NCBI GenBank assembly: GCA_963738425.1
Contig: CAVTWT010000029.1
Coordinates: forward strand, 124,001-188,000
Length of the DNA stretch: 64,000 nucleotides
Direction: 5' to 3'
Source of the DNA: CADEEN01 sp963738425
GTDB lineage: Bacteria; Pseudomonadota; Gammaproteobacteria; Burkholderiales; Burkholderiaceae_C
Numbering within the stretch: position 1 is the first letter of the stretch; each line of letters begins with the position of its first letter. Made by a program: the position numbers and the translations under genes. The notes under the pieces are model-generated. The model had not been told where the DNA came from. It saw only the letters and a program-made list of their open reading frames with translations, and did not search any database. Shown here piece after piece: positions 49,314 through 58,896 of the stretch.

Positions 49314-49708
49314 CAGACCGGACAGGCAGGCCCGGCCAGCGAAACAAGGCTGGGCGTTCGAAGCGCTGGTGCCCCGATGCAGCGTGCGCCTGCGCAGCCA
49401 ACGAAGGCACGGTCGATCTTAAGGCTGTTCACCGGGAGCTTCGACAGGTGGCGCAACAACGCGTAGCCGGTGCCGAAATCGTCCACCCTCGGCAATGGCG
49501 ACGAAGGTTGCGGGGCTGATGGCGCCGAGTTCGGGGTGGTTCCAGCGCGCCAACGCCTCGAAACCGGTGACGCGCCCCGAGGCCAGCTCGAACAGCGGGA
49601 AGCTGAGCGGAATGCCTTCGCTGAGCATGATGCCGCTGCCCGAGACCAGCCAGCTCCTGAGCGTGGCGGTGGCAATCGCTGCGACAAGTTCTGCCGTCCT
49701 GGTTTGCG
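49314..49708. other. Region between FAR and GGDEF/EAL gene, holding an EAL relic
   Basis: No intact gene lies here. The first 100 bases after the reductase stop show nothing. The rest is a degraded fragment of an EAL-domain gene described separately. No terminator was clear. Confidence 0.5.
49419..49700 (-). pseudogene. Relic of an EAL-domain gene
   Basis: Two pieces of an EAL phosphodiesterase domain are visible in different frames. One reads FELASGRVTGFEALARWNHP and then ELGAISPATFVAIAEG. The next, directly joined, reads VDDFGTGYALLRHLSKLPVN and SLKIDRAFVG. The 120-130 residues normally between them are missing, so this is a deletion derivative and not a simple frameshift. Just before the EAL part the frame reads TATLRSWLVSGSGIMLSEG, which closely resembles TATLSSWLASGSGFVLSEG at the tail of the subtilase 3 kb away. 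The relic is therefore a chimera of two neighbouring gene types. Confidence 0.7.
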
Positions 49709-52236
49709 TCAGGCGTTTTCCAGCTCACTGGCGCGCAGCAAGTTGACCAGCTGATCCGCGCGCAGCGGGCGCGACAGCAGGTACCCCTGACCCACAGGCA
49801 CGCCCAGGTCCTTCAGCCTGGCCAGCTGTTCGGCCGTCTCGATGCCCTCGGCGATGACCTTCTTGCCCAGCGAGCGGCCCAGGTCGAGCACGGCGCGCAC
49901 GATCTCGATGTTCTGCGGGCCATTGTCCATGCCGATGACGAACGAGCGGTCGATCTTCAGGCTGTCGATCGGCAGCGTGCTGAGGTAGGCCAGCGACGAG
50001 TAGCCGGTGCCGAAGTCGTCGATGCTGAATTTGACGCCTACCTGGCGCAACGCCTGCAGCGCGCCCAGTGCCGTCGACAACTTGCCCATCAGCGTGGTTT
50101 CGGTGATCTCCAGCGTCAGCCGTTGGGGCTGCAGCGTATGCCGCTGCAGCACGTCGCACACCACCGGCAGCAATGCGGTGTTGCAAAGGTCGCGGCCGGA
50201 AATGTTGACGTGCATGTCCAGCGGCGCCATCTGTGGATGCGCCTTTTGCCACTTTGCCAACTGGCCGGCGGCCTGGTCGATGACCCAGGCTGTGAGCGCC
50301 TCGATGTGCCCGCTCTCTTCGGCCAGGTTGATGAAAACCTGCGGGCTGATCGGTCCGCGCTCGGGATGCACCCAGCGCGCCAGTGCCTCGAAGCCGCTCA
50401 GCCGGTAGGGGTCCAGATCGAACAGCGGCTGGTACACCACCGACAATTGGCCCTCGCCGATAGCGCGGCGCAGGTCGGCTTCGAGCTTGAGCTTCTCGGC
50501 GATACGCTCGTGCATCGATTGGTCGAACAAGGCCACGCGGCGGCGGCCGTCGGCCTTGGCGGCGTACATCGCCAGATCGGCGTCGCGCAGCACCTCCTCG
50601 GCGGTTCGATAGCCGAGGTCGCTGAAGGTGATGCCGATGCTCGCGCCAGGCAGCACCTCGGTGCCTCTGATCATCATCGGCTTGGACAGCGTGTCGAGCA
50701 ACCGTTGCGCCAGTTGCATCGCATCGTCGGGCTCATGCAACTGCTCCAGCAGCACGGCGAATTCGTCGCCGCCGAGCCGCGCCACCAGGTCGCCCGGGCG
50801 CACTCCCTCTGACAAGCGGTGTGCCACTTCGCACAACAGCATGTTGCCGCCGACGTGGCCCAGGCTGTCGTTGACCACCTTGAAGCGGTCGAGGTCCAAA
50901 AAGAGCACGGCAAAGCGCAATGCCGCGTCGGTGCGGCTGCGCTCCACGGCCACGCCCAGGCGCTCGTTGAAGCAGCTGCGGTTGGCCAGGTCGGTGAGGC
51001 TATCGTGATAGGCGATGTGCTTCAACTGGCCTTCGGCCAGGCGGCGCGAGCTGATGTCGTGCAACTGGTAGATCAAACCGCTGCGCTCGGTGCCCGGGTC
51101 GATGAAGCGGCCGCAATGAAGCGAAACCCAGACCTCCCGGTCCGCGGCATGGCGGCAGCGCAATTCCATCGAAAAAGCCTCGCTGGGCTCGACGTCCACC
51201 CCATGTGCCCGGCGGCGGAACAGCTCGGCATCGCCGGGGTGCAGCAACTCATCAAAGGGCCGGTCCAACAGGGCCTGGTCGGTTGTGCCGATCAGCGCGC
51301 ACAGGGCCTGGTTGACCTGGTGGATGCGGCCGTCTTGCCAGACGATGGCCATGCCGATGGCCGCATGCGTGAAGGCGGCCGTGAAGCGCTGCTGGTTGCG
51401 CTCCGCCTCGCGCTGCGCCAGCGCGATGCGCGCCTCCTGCGCCTGATGCTCGGCCTCATGGCGCTTCAGCGACAGGTGCAGCAGCACCACCACCGTGGCA
51501 GCCGCCGCGGCGGCCACGGCGATCACCTCCGGGCCGAACTGGCGCGCGTTGATGGCCAGCACGCCGGCCACAGCGGCCGACAGCAGTTGGATCGCGCCGA
51601 ACCAGCTGTAGTCCAGGGCCCAGTCGCGCAGCGACAGGCGCTGGCGGTTCTTGGCCGCCACCACCGCCAGCAACGGCAGCGTGGTCGCCGGCAAAGTAGG
51701 GCAGCGCCACCACACACAGCGCGGCCAGGGTGGCCACCGCGGTCGAGCCGCCGCGCGCGCGCCAGCGCATGCTGCAAGGCGTCGAATCCCAGGCCGCACA
51801 GGCTCATCGCCACGACGGCCGTGGCCGGCGTGCTGACCCGGCTGGTGAGCCGCTTGGAAGTTCGACACGCGGCCACCAGACCTTCGGCCCCGGCGGCCAG
51901 CGCCGCGGCGGGCGCGCCATGCAGCGCCAGCATGGCGAAGACAAAGACATCGGCCACGCTGATCGAATACTTGGTGCGCGGCAGGTGCAGCGAGAAGCAG
52001 CCGGCCAACATCACGAAAGCGATGCCGAGCTGGACCTGCACCAGCGCGGCCGACGACATCGTCGCCAGCTGCGCCAGCGCCCAGGCCGCGGCCAGCGCGC
52101 CCGCCGTGGCCAACGCCAACCACAGCCGCGTGGCCGCCGGGTTGTAGTCGAACAGGTGGCGCTGCGCAAAGCTCGCCCACGGGCCGGCGGGCCGCGTCGC
52201 GGTGCTCTGCGATTCAGTGTCGCGTGGCGCGCTCAT
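49709..52236 (-). pseudogene. GGDEF/EAL protein with membrane sensor and PAS domain, two frameshifts
   Basis: This cyclic di-GMP enzyme is about 842 residues when repaired. It has an N-terminal membrane region of six to eight helices, a PAS domain (AFTHAAIGMAIVWQDGRIHQ), a GGDEF domain with RLGGDEFAVLLEQL, and an EAL domain with GFEALARWVHPERGPISP and DDFGTGYSSLAYL. Both motifs are intact, so synthesis, hydrolysis or both are possible. The first part (to about 51758) and the second (to about 51693) are in two other frames. Restoring one GC in the GCGCGCGCG run and one in 'ggcgacc' joins all three. The catalytic part is in one uninterrupted frame. Confidence 0.88.
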
Positions 52237-52269
52237 CGGGGTGCTTCGGGCTCAGCCCTCCGGTATTCG

Positions 52270-52290
52270 CCCTTGGGGCGGCCCGGCGGG
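52270..52290 (+). repeat. Fragment of the dispersed repeat (3' module only)
   Basis: CCTTGGGGCGGCCCGGCGGG is the 3' module of the dispersed element found in copies B to D. The core and 5' part are absent. It lies upstream of the GGDEF/EAL gene in opposite orientation, where it cannot act as a coupling element for that gene. Confidence 0.4.
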
Positions 52291-52407
52291 CTGTTGGCCC
52301 TGGCATTGGCAAGCCGCCGGCGAAATCGAGCTCGACCAGCGGGCTCGCCCGGCGATTCTCCGAGGATGAAGGCGGGGCTGTGAGGGCGGATGTCACGGCA
52401 TGGACGT

Positions 52408-54696
52408 TTACGGCTCGCCGAGCAGGCTCGAATCGTTGGCCGAGGACAGGTTGGGCTGGCCGCTCTCGCTGAGGACGAAGCCTTCGCTCAGGACGAAGCC
52501 CTCGCTGAGGACGAAGCCTTCACTGATCGCCAAACCCTCGCCGATGACCACCCCTTCGCTCAGGACGAAGCCCTCGCTGAGGATGAAGCCTTCGCTCAGC
52601 ACGAAGCCTTCGCTGAGGACGAATCCGCTGCCGCTGGCCAGCCAGCTCGACAAGGTGGCCGTCGGCCTGAAGACGCCGGTCTTGCCGGTGCGCGAGCTGG
52701 TTCCCGCCAGCGCCGTCACGGAGATCACACCCGGGGTCACGAACGGCATGTTCGCCGCCGGCCCGGACAGCACGGCCATCGGCCAGGTGTTGTTGCTGTT
52801 GGGCCAGTAGCGCACGCTGAGCTTGGTGACGCCCTTCTTCACCCACAGCAGGCGCGGGTCGTAGAACGCCTGCCACTGCTTGAACAGCGTGTCGCCGCTG
52901 AGGATCTGGTTGCCGCCGGCGAAGACGATACGGCTCCAATTGAAGGTCTGGCCATTGATCGTCGACGTGGGTGCCGGCAGCGTTGCGCCGGAGTACCAGA
53001 ACAGCGACTCGCCGGCGGCGATGCTGGCACCGGACTGGATGCGCGAGTTCATGTCGTTGCGCAGCGCTTGCGCCAGCCGCACCGCGCCGTCGATGTTGAG
53101 TGCGCCCGCGCCTTGCTGCAGCAGGTTGGCTCCGGGCAGCGGCTGCGCCGTGTACTGCAGGATGGCCTTCACCAGCGGCGGCGTCAGGCCGTGGTTGGCT
53201 TCCAGCAGCAGTGCCACCGCACCGGCAACGACCGGTGCGGAAACCGAGGTGCCGCTGAGCATCATCAGGGCCTTGTCCTGCGCCTGGGTCGAGCCGGAGA
53301 CGGTGGCCAGCGACGAGTATTTGGCCGCCAGCGCATTCCATGCGCCGCCGACCGCTGTCGTGTCCTCGCCGAGGGCCGCGACGATGCGGTTGCCGGGCGC
53401 GACGAGATCGGGCTTGAGCAGGTTGTCGATCTGCACGCCGGCCGATGTTGTCACCCGGCCGCGCGTCGGGCCTCGCGAGCTGAAGTTGTTCACCACATCG
53501 TCGCTGCGGCCGGTGGTGCTCTTCAGGTTCAGCGAGCCGACGGTGATGACGCTGGGCTCGTGTCCCGGCGAACTGATGGTGCCGAAAGCCTCTTTGCCCG
53601 CTTTGTTGACGCCGTAGTTGCCGCCCGCGACGACGACGACGATGCCCTGCGCCACCGCGCTGCGCACCGCGCGCGCGAGCGGATCGGTCAGGTAGGACTC
53701 GGTCGAGTCGCCACCCAGGCTGAGGTTCATCACGCGGATGTTCTTGTACTTGGCGTAGTAGATGACCCAGTCGATGCCGGCCAGCACGTCCGACAGCTGG
53801 CCGAAGCCCTTGTCGTCGAGCACGCGGATGTCCCACAGGTTGGCGTTGGGTGCGATGCCGGTCGTGTCCTGCGTCTGGAAGCCGCCGCGCCCGGCGGCGA
53901 CGGCGGCCACATGCGTGCCGTGGCCGTAGCGGTCTTCCTTGGCGGCGAAGCCGTTCTGGATCGCCGAAAGGTAGGTCTGCATCGTCGGGCTGCCCGGGTT
54001 GAGCGTGCGCGACACGTCGACGCCCACGGCCCAGTCCTTGACGCCGGCGCGAACCGCATCGCCCACCTTGGTGAAGTTGACCGCCTCGCGCACGCGGCTG
54101 CTGCCGCCGTCGTCCTTGAACGTGGCGTGCTGCCACGAGATGCCCGAGTCGAGCACGGCGATGCCGATGCCCTTGCCGGTCATGCCGGTGATCTGGGCGA
54201 AGTTGGTGCTGCCGGTGCTGCGGATGGCGGCAGTGCCGGTGACGCTCTCGATCGTGCTCGCCGAGCGCGCCATCAGGCGGTTGGGCGAGATGCTCTGCAC
54301 GTCGCTGCGCGCCGCCAGGGTATTGACCTTGCTCGCCGGCACCATCGCCGCCAGCGCCAGCACCGAGCTGTAGCGGTAGTAGATCGAGCCGCCGGCGGCC
54401 ATCACCGCGGTGCGCAGCGCCGTCAATTCGGCATCGTCGGTGTTGCTGACGATCAAGACCTTGACGTAGCGGGTGCCGTTGATGTCCTTGGCCCAGCTCA
54501 ACATCGGGGTCGTGGGCGCGGCGATTGCCGCGCTGAGGTCGGTGGCGATCTTGCTGGCCGGCGTGGTGGCTGCCTGCACCGTCCCGGACCCGACCGGCCC
54601 GAAGAGCAGCGCCAGCACTGCCAGCACCCTGGCCGCCGTGGTGCGCAGCCGCCGGCGCTCTACCGGGGCGATGAAGAAGTCGGAGATCGCATTCAT
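52408..54696 (-). CDS. Secreted S8 (subtilisin-like) serine protease with FVLSEG repeat tail
   Basis: This is a secreted protease of 762 residues. The signal peptide includes VLAVLALLFGPVGSGTVQA, and an inhibitor-like propeptide region follows (VKVLIVSNTDDAELTALRTA). The catalytic triad is intact: Asp in GIAVLDSGISWQ, His in GHGTHVAAVAAGRG, and Ser in LSGTSVSAPVVAGAVALL. The oxyanion asparagine is in VVVVAGGNYG. After a domain of about 180 residues the protein ends in nine six-residue repeats of FVLSEG type and a short tail GQPNLSSANDSSLLGEP. The repeats may be a surface or sorting sequence, and no family anchor is recognised. The gene is transcribed alone. Confidence 0.92.
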   Translation of the reverse strand: MNAISDFFIAPVERRRLRTTAARVLAVLALLFGPVGSGTVQAATTPASKIATDLSAAIAAPTTPMLSWAKDINGTRYVKVLIVSNTDDAELTALRTAVMAAGGSIYYRYSSVLALAAMVPASKVNTLAARSDVQSISPNRLMARSASTIESVTGTAAIRSTGSTNFAQITGMTGKGIGIAVLDSGISWQHATFKDDGGSSRVREAVNFTKVGDAVRAGVKDWAVGVDVSRTLNPGSPTMQTYLSAIQNGFAAKEDRYGHGTHVAAVAAGRGGFQTQDTTGIAPNANLWDIRVLDDKGFGQLSDVLAGIDWVIYYAKYKNIRVMNLSLGGDSTESYLTDPLARAVRSAVAQGIVVVVAGGNYGVNKAGKEAFGTISSPGHEPSVITVGSLNLKSTTGRSDDVVNNFSSRGPTRGRVTTSAGVQIDNLLKPDLVAPGNRIVAALGEDTTAVGGAWNALAAKYSSLATVSGSTQAQDKALMMLSGTSVSAPVVAGAVALLLEANHGLTPPLVKAILQYTAQPLPGANLLQQGAGALNIDGAVRLAQALRNDMNSRIQSGASIAAGESLFWYSGATLPAPTSTINGQTFNWSRIVFAGGNQILSGDTLFKQWQAFYDPRLLWVKKGVTKLSVRYWPNSNNTWPMAVLSGPAANMPFVTPGVISVTALAGTSSRTGKTGVFRPTATLSSWLASGSGFVLSEGFVLSEGFILSEGFVLSEGVVIGEGLAISEGFVLSEGFVLSEGFVLSESGQPNLSSANDSSLLGEP
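52466..52627 (-). repeat. 18-base tandem repeat (nine units) in the protease gene
   Basis: Nine consecutive 18-base units of the type GGCTTCGTCCTCAGCGAA encode FVLSEG with variants FILSEG, VVIGEG, LAISEG and FVLSES. Outer units are nearly identical and the two central ones have diverged, suggesting recent copy number change at the ends. Length can vary without loss of frame. Confidence 0.9.
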
Positions 54697-55037
54697 TTCA
54701 AGTGCTCCCGCAAGGGTGATTCGCCGAGGCCAGGGGCCGAAGGTCGGTCGCTCGATTCATCGGATTGACACCGTCGCGGCTGTCTGTGACGAATTGTTGC
54801 CAAGCGTAGCCACTCGCGCACACGTGACTTTTTGGAAATGCGGAGTTCTTCCGGTGCTTTTCAGCGCTTCGGATTCGCTGAAAAACGCGGAAAAAATCAC
54901 CGCTTCTCGTTTTCGGCAGAAAGGGTTGGAACTTGAGGGCGTTCGCCGCAAAGTTGGTCGAGCACGATGACGTGCGTCGGCAACACGCACCGCGCAGCAG
55001 TGGCACCTGCTGCTTTGAACTCGACGCGGTGGCCGGG
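54697..55037. other. Intergenic region upstream of the protease gene
   Basis: This stretch of 340 bases separates the protease start from the slipin stop. The part around 54830-54930 is less GC-rich and likely contains the protease promoter. No gene, known riboswitch or repeat copy was recognised. Confidence 0.4.
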
Positions 55038-55811
55038 CTAAGGCGCCACCGGCGCGTGGCGCTTCGCCGCCTCCAGCAACGGCGCGACGATATCCATCGG
55101 CAGCGGAAAAACGATCGTCGAGTTCTTGTCCGCCGCGATCACCGTCAGCGTTTCCAGGTAGCGCAATTGAATCGCCAGCGGCTGCCGCCCGAGGACCTCC
55201 GCGGCCTGCGCCAGTTTTTCGGCGGCCTGCAGCTCGCCCTCGGCGTGGATCACCTTGGCGCGGCGCTCGCGCTCGGCTTCGGCCTGGCGGGCGATCGCGC
55301 GGATCATCGTTTCGTTCAGGTCGACATGCTTGATCTCGACGTTGGTGACCTTGATGCCCCAGGCATCGGTCTGGCTGTCGAGGATCTTCTGCAGGTCGAG
55401 GTTCAGGCGCTCGCGCTCCGACAGCATCTCGTCGAGCGTGTGCTTGCCGAGCACCGCGCGCAAGGTGGTCTGCGCGAGCTGGCTGGTGGCGGCGAGAAAA
55501 CGCTCGACCTGGATCACCGCGCGCTCGGGATCGACGACGCGAAAGTACAGCACCGCGTTGACCTTGAGCGTCACGTTGTCGCGCGAGATCACGTCCTGGC
55601 TCGGCACGTCCATCACCACGATGCGCAGGTCGATGCGCACCATCTGCTGGATGCCGGGGATCAGGATCACCAGCCCCGGCCCCTTGACGCGCCAGAAGCG
55701 GCCGAGCTGGAAGACGACGCCGCGTTCGTATTCGCGCAGGATGCGCAGCGAGCTGGCGGCCAGCAGCGCCAGCAGGACCACGATGGCCGCAAGGCCGATC
55801 GGAATGCTCAT
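55038..55811 (-). CDS. Slipin (stomatin/SPFH family membrane protein)
   Basis: The 257-residue slipin has one N-terminal membrane segment (SIPIGLAAIVVLLALLAASS). The SPFH domain follows with REYERGVVFQLGRFWRVKGP, VMDVPSQDVISRDNVTLKVN and LRAVLGKHTLDEMLSERERL. The C-terminal coiled region includes RQAEAERERRAKVIHAEGEL. Slipins form ring-like membrane assemblies and are nearly always encoded beside an NfeD protease, as here, with an ATGA overlap. Roles in membrane domain order and protein quality control have been proposed for the family. Confidence 0.93.
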   Translation of the reverse strand: MSIPIGLAAIVVLLALLAASSLRILREYERGVVFQLGRFWRVKGPGLVILIPGIQQMVRIDLRIVVMDVPSQDVISRDNVTLKVNAVLYFRVVDPERAVIQVERFLAATSQLAQTTLRAVLGKHTLDEMLSERERLNLDLQKILDSQTDAWGIKVTNVEIKHVDLNETMIRAIARQAEAERERRAKVIHAEGELQAAEKLAQAAEVLGRQPLAIQLRYLETLTVIAADKNSTIVFPLPMDIVAPLLEAAKRHAPVAP

Positions 55812-57180
55812 GGTGAAACTCCTTGGTCGGTCGGCCTCACCTCCAACACAAGGCCGTCGATGCGCGTGATGCGCACGCGCTGGCCGGCTCGCAACATCTC
55901 GCCGGCGCGCACCTGCCAGCGCTCGCCGTCCACCAGCGCCCAGCCGTGGCCGCCGTCGAACTCGATCACCGTGCCCGAGGCGCCGAGCAGGCGCGGTGTG
56001 CCGCTGACCACCGGCCGCCGGCGCGCCTTGGCCGCCATGCCGGCGATGCCGATCACCAGCAGCGCCGAGGCCGCGCCAGGCCGCCGACCAGCGACAGCGG
56101 GATGCCGAAGCCCGGCAGTTCGCTGTCGACGAGCAGCAGCGCACCGAAGGCAAACGCCGCGATGCCGCCCAGGCCCAGCACGCCGTAGCTGGGCACGAAG
56201 GCCTCGGCGACGAAGAAGCCGATGCCCAGCAGGATCAGCGCCAGGCCGGCGTAGTTGATCGGCAGCATCTGCAGGCCCCACAGCGCGAGCAGCAGGCAGA
56301 CGCCGCCGATCACGCCGGGCGCGACGAAGCCCGGGTTCATGAACTCGAACAACAGGCCGTAGACGCCGATCATCATCAGCACCAGGGCCAGGCTGGGGTC
56401 GCTGATCACCGCCAGCAGGCGGCCGCGCCAGTCGAGTTCCAACGCCACGACGGCGGCCTGCGCCGTGGCCAGCGTGACCGCCGTGCCGCGCGCATCGCCG
56501 AGCGGCACCACGCGGCCGTCGAGCTGGCGCCGCAAGTCGGCCACGTCCACCGCGATCAGGTCGATTACTTTGCGCGCGAGCGCATCGCTGGCCGCGAGAC
56601 TCACCGACTCGCGCACCGCCTGCTCGGCCCAGGCCACATCGCGGCCACGCAATTGCGCCAGGCTGCGGATGTACGCGGTGGCATCGTTGATGCGCTTGGC
56701 GGCGAGCGCGTCGTGACCCGATGATCCCGATCCCGTTGCCGACGCGGCGCTGGCCGGCCGCGCTGCGGGCTCCGCGCCGCCACCGGGCGACGGCATGCCG
56801 ACGGCGACGGGCGTGGCCGCGCCGATGTTGGTGGCCGGCGCCATCGCCGCGATGTGCGTGGCGTAGAGGATGTAGGTGCCGGCGCTGGCAGCGCGCGCGC
56901 CCTGCGGCGAGACGAAGCCGACGACCGGCACCGGCGAGGCGAGGATGTCCTTGACGATGCTGCGCATCGCGGTGTCCGGCCCGCCCGGCGTATCCATCTG
57001 CAGCACGATCAGTTGCGCGTGCTCCTGCGCTGCGCGCTCCAGCGTGCGATGCACATGATCGGCGGTGGCCGGGCCGATGGCGCCGTCGATGCGCAGCACA
57101 AACACCGGCGGCACATCGGCAGCCGCGCTCAGTGCCGCCACCAGCGCGAGCGCCGCCAGCAGTCCCGCACGCAGTCTCAT
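55808..57180 (-). pseudogene. NfeD-type membrane serine protease (ClpP class), frameshifted
   Basis: The protein is a long-form NfeD of about 456 residues: signal peptide, ClpP-like domain, membrane helices and a C-terminal OB-fold. The protease part shows VLRIDGAIGPATADHVHRTL, LQMDTPGGPDTAM and the Ser in QGARAASAGTYILYA. The lysine of the Ser-Lys dyad is probably in LAAKRINDATAYI. Four to five helices follow. At about 56073 the frame ends after IPLSLVGGLA, and the next frame continues ALLVIGIAGMAAKARRRP with the OB-fold. The net change is minus one or plus two bases in 'ctggcgcggcctcg'. It overlaps slipin, its usual partner. Confidence 0.88.
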
Positions 57181-57199
57181 CGCACGCTCCGTCGCCGGT

Positions 57200-57409
57200 T
57201 CAGGCCTCGATGCGGAAGCCCACCTTCACGGTGACCTGGAAATGCGCCACCTTGCCGTCGACGACGTGGCCGCGCGTTTCGGTGACCTCGAACCAATCGA
57301 CGTGGCGCAGCGTGCTGGCCGCGGTTTCGATGGCCTTGCGGATTGCGTCGTCGGTGCCGGTGGCCGACGAGCCGACGACTTCGACGAGCTTGTAGACATG
57401 GTCAGACAT
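57200..57409 (-). CDS. Dodecin
   Basis: Dodecins are 65-75 residue proteins that assemble into hollow dodecamers and store flavin. The 69-residue product shows the whole pattern: HVYKLVEVVGSSATGTDDAI, TLRHVDWFEVTETRGHV with the tryptophan that stacks on the flavin, and AHFQVTVKVGFRIE with the flavin-contacting glutamine. It starts about 20 bases downstream of the nfeD start region on the same strand (the nfeD gene lies on the far side), so the two may share a promoter region. The assignment is certain. Confidence 0.95.
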   Translation of the reverse strand: MSDHVYKLVEVVGSSATGTDDAIRKAIETAASTLRHVDWFEVTETRGHVVDGKVAHFQVTVKVGFRIEA

Positions 57410-57551
57410 CGCAGACTCCTGGTGATGCCTGCCGGCGCCCGATCCGTCAGGGCCCGCTTGCGAACATCCCGGTGGCGCCGCGCAGTGCCTGCCCTGTGCG
57501 GTGCAGCGTACACCCGCAGGCCGCCACCTGCCAGCGGCGAGTCGGCCCTCT

Positions 57552-57806
57552 TCAACGGTAGAACGGCTCGACCTTGCCCTTGAGCTTGATCAGCACCGGC
57601 TTGCCCTTGCGGTCAACAGCCTTGCCGGCGGGCACTTTCACCCAGCCTTCGCTGATGCAGTATTCCTCGACGTCGAAGCGCTCATTGCCGTTGAAGCGGA
57701 TGCCGATGGCGTGCTCGACCACCGCGGCGACGTGATGCGGGCTGTCGGGATCGACCGAGAGGCGGTCCGGCAACGGCGGCGGTGCGGGTTTGGTGGCGTC
57801 ACTCAT
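57552..57806 (-). CDS. DUF3297 family protein
   Basis: The 84-residue protein is nearly one DUF3297 domain, with PLPDRLSVDPDSPHHVAAVV, IGIRFNGNERFDVEEYCISE and KGKPVLIKLKGKVEPFYR. The family occurs in proteobacteria and its function is unknown; the fold is likely a small cytosolic beta barrel. It overlaps the end of the MDR reductase gene by 8 bases and is probably cotranscribed with it. A promoter of its own was not seen. Confidence 0.92.
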   Translation of the reverse strand: MSDATKPAPPPLPDRLSVDPDSPHHVAAVVEHAIGIRFNGNERFDVEEYCISEGWVKVPAGKAVDRKGKPVLIKLKGKVEPFYR

Positions 57807-58842
57807 TGCCGACCTTCAACACCAGCTTGCCGAAGTTCTCGCCGTTGAAGAGCTTGAGCAGCGTCTCGGGGAAGGCTGTGACGCCACCTTCGACGACATC
57901 CTCGCGGCTCTTCATGCGGCCGTCCTTCAGGTAGCCCGCCATCTCGGCCACAGCCACCGGATAGCGGTCGGCGTAGTCGAAGACCACGATGCCTTCCATG
58001 CGCGCGCGGTTGACGAGCAGCGAGAGGTAGTTCTTCGGCCCTTGCACCGCGGTCGTGTTGTTGTACTGGCTGATGGCACCGCAGATGATGATGCGCGCCT
58101 TGCGGTTGATGCGCGTCAGCACGGTGTCGAGGATCTCGCCGCCGACGTTGTCGAAGTAGATGTCCACGCCCTTCGGGCAATGTTCCTTCAGCCCATCCTT
58201 CACGGACCCCGCCTTGTAGTCGATGCAGGCATCGAAGCCGAGTTCGCGCACGACCCACTCGCATTTGGCCGCACCACCGGCAATGCCGACGACACGGCAG
58301 CCTTTGACCTTGGCGACCTGACCGACGGTCTGGCCCACCGCGCCGGCCGCGCCGGAGACGACGACGGTCTCACCGGCTTTCGGTTGGCCAACTTCCATCA
58401 AGCCGAAGTAACCGGTCATGCCCGGCATGCCGAGCACGTTGAGCCATTGCGACGGCGAGCCCAGGCGCGGGTCGATCTTGAACATGCCGGTGCGCTTGAT
58501 CTGGTCCGCTGCAAATAGCGCGTACTCCTGAACGCCGGTGCCCGCACTGACACAGTCGCCGGCCTTGAACGCAGGGTTCTTCGACGCGACGACGACACCG
58601 ATGCCGCCGGCGCGCATCACCTCGCCGAGGCCCACCGGTGGGATGTAGCTCTTGCCCTCGTTCATCCAGCCGCGCATCGCCGGGTCGAGCGAGATCATCA
58701 GTGTCTTGACGAGCACGCCGCCTTCTGCAGGCTCGGCCACCGGCTCGCTGGTGTGCTGCCAGTCGCTGGCCTTGGGCAGGCCTTCGGGGCGCGCGGCCAG
58801 GCGCACCTGGTGGTTGGTGAGGGCGGTCATCGTGCTGCTCAT
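57799..58842 (-). CDS. NADP-dependent oxidoreductase, MDR family (alkenal/quinone reductase type)
   Basis: The 347-residue protein resembles the CurA and leukotriene B4 12-hydroxydehydrogenase branch of the MDR family, which reduces carbon-carbon double bonds next to carbonyl groups with NADPH. It has no zinc-binding cysteine cluster. Landmarks are NHQVRLAARPEGLP, LDPAMRGWM, the dinucleotide loop VVSGAAGAVGQTVGQVAKVK, FDNVGGEILDTVL and ICGAISQYNN. The start at 58842 is the first ATG of the conserved part; an internal ATG is four codons later. It forms an operon with the DUF3297 gene. A role in detoxifying reactive aldehydes is inferred from the family. Confidence 0.92.
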   Translation of the reverse strand: MSSTMTALTNHQVRLAARPEGLPKASDWQHTSEPVAEPAEGGVLVKTLMISLDPAMRGWMNEGKSYIPPVGLGEVMRAGGIGVVVASKNPAFKAGDCVSAGTGVQEYALFAADQIKRTGMFKIDPRLGSPSQWLNVLGMPGMTGYFGLMEVGQPKAGETVVVSGAAGAVGQTVGQVAKVKGCRVVGIAGGAAKCEWVVRELGFDACIDYKAGSVKDGLKEHCPKGVDIYFDNVGGEILDTVLTRINRKARIIICGAISQYNNTTAVQGPKNYLSLLVNRARMEGIVVFDYADRYPVAVAEMAGYLKDGRMKSREDVVEGGVTAFPETLLKLFNGENFGKLVLKVGNE

Positions 58843-58896
58843 GAGCGGTTCCTTATATGAGCCACACAGCGTACGCCATGCGCGAGCTGCGCAGCG

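Noticed and set aside
51523..52236. Separate small membrane protein upstream of the GGDEF/EAL gene
   Set aside because: Its frame continues into the sensor region of the GGDEF/EAL gene when one GC is restored near 51758, so it is the N-terminus of the same protein.
52466..52627. Array of regularly spaced 18-base repeats, at first sight CRISPR-like
   Set aside because: There are no spacers, the units are contiguous, the period is a multiple of three, and the array lies in frame within the protease gene.
54697..55037. Possible riboswitch or small RNA upstream of the protease
   Set aside because: No conserved motif or convincing long-range pairing could be recognised by eye.
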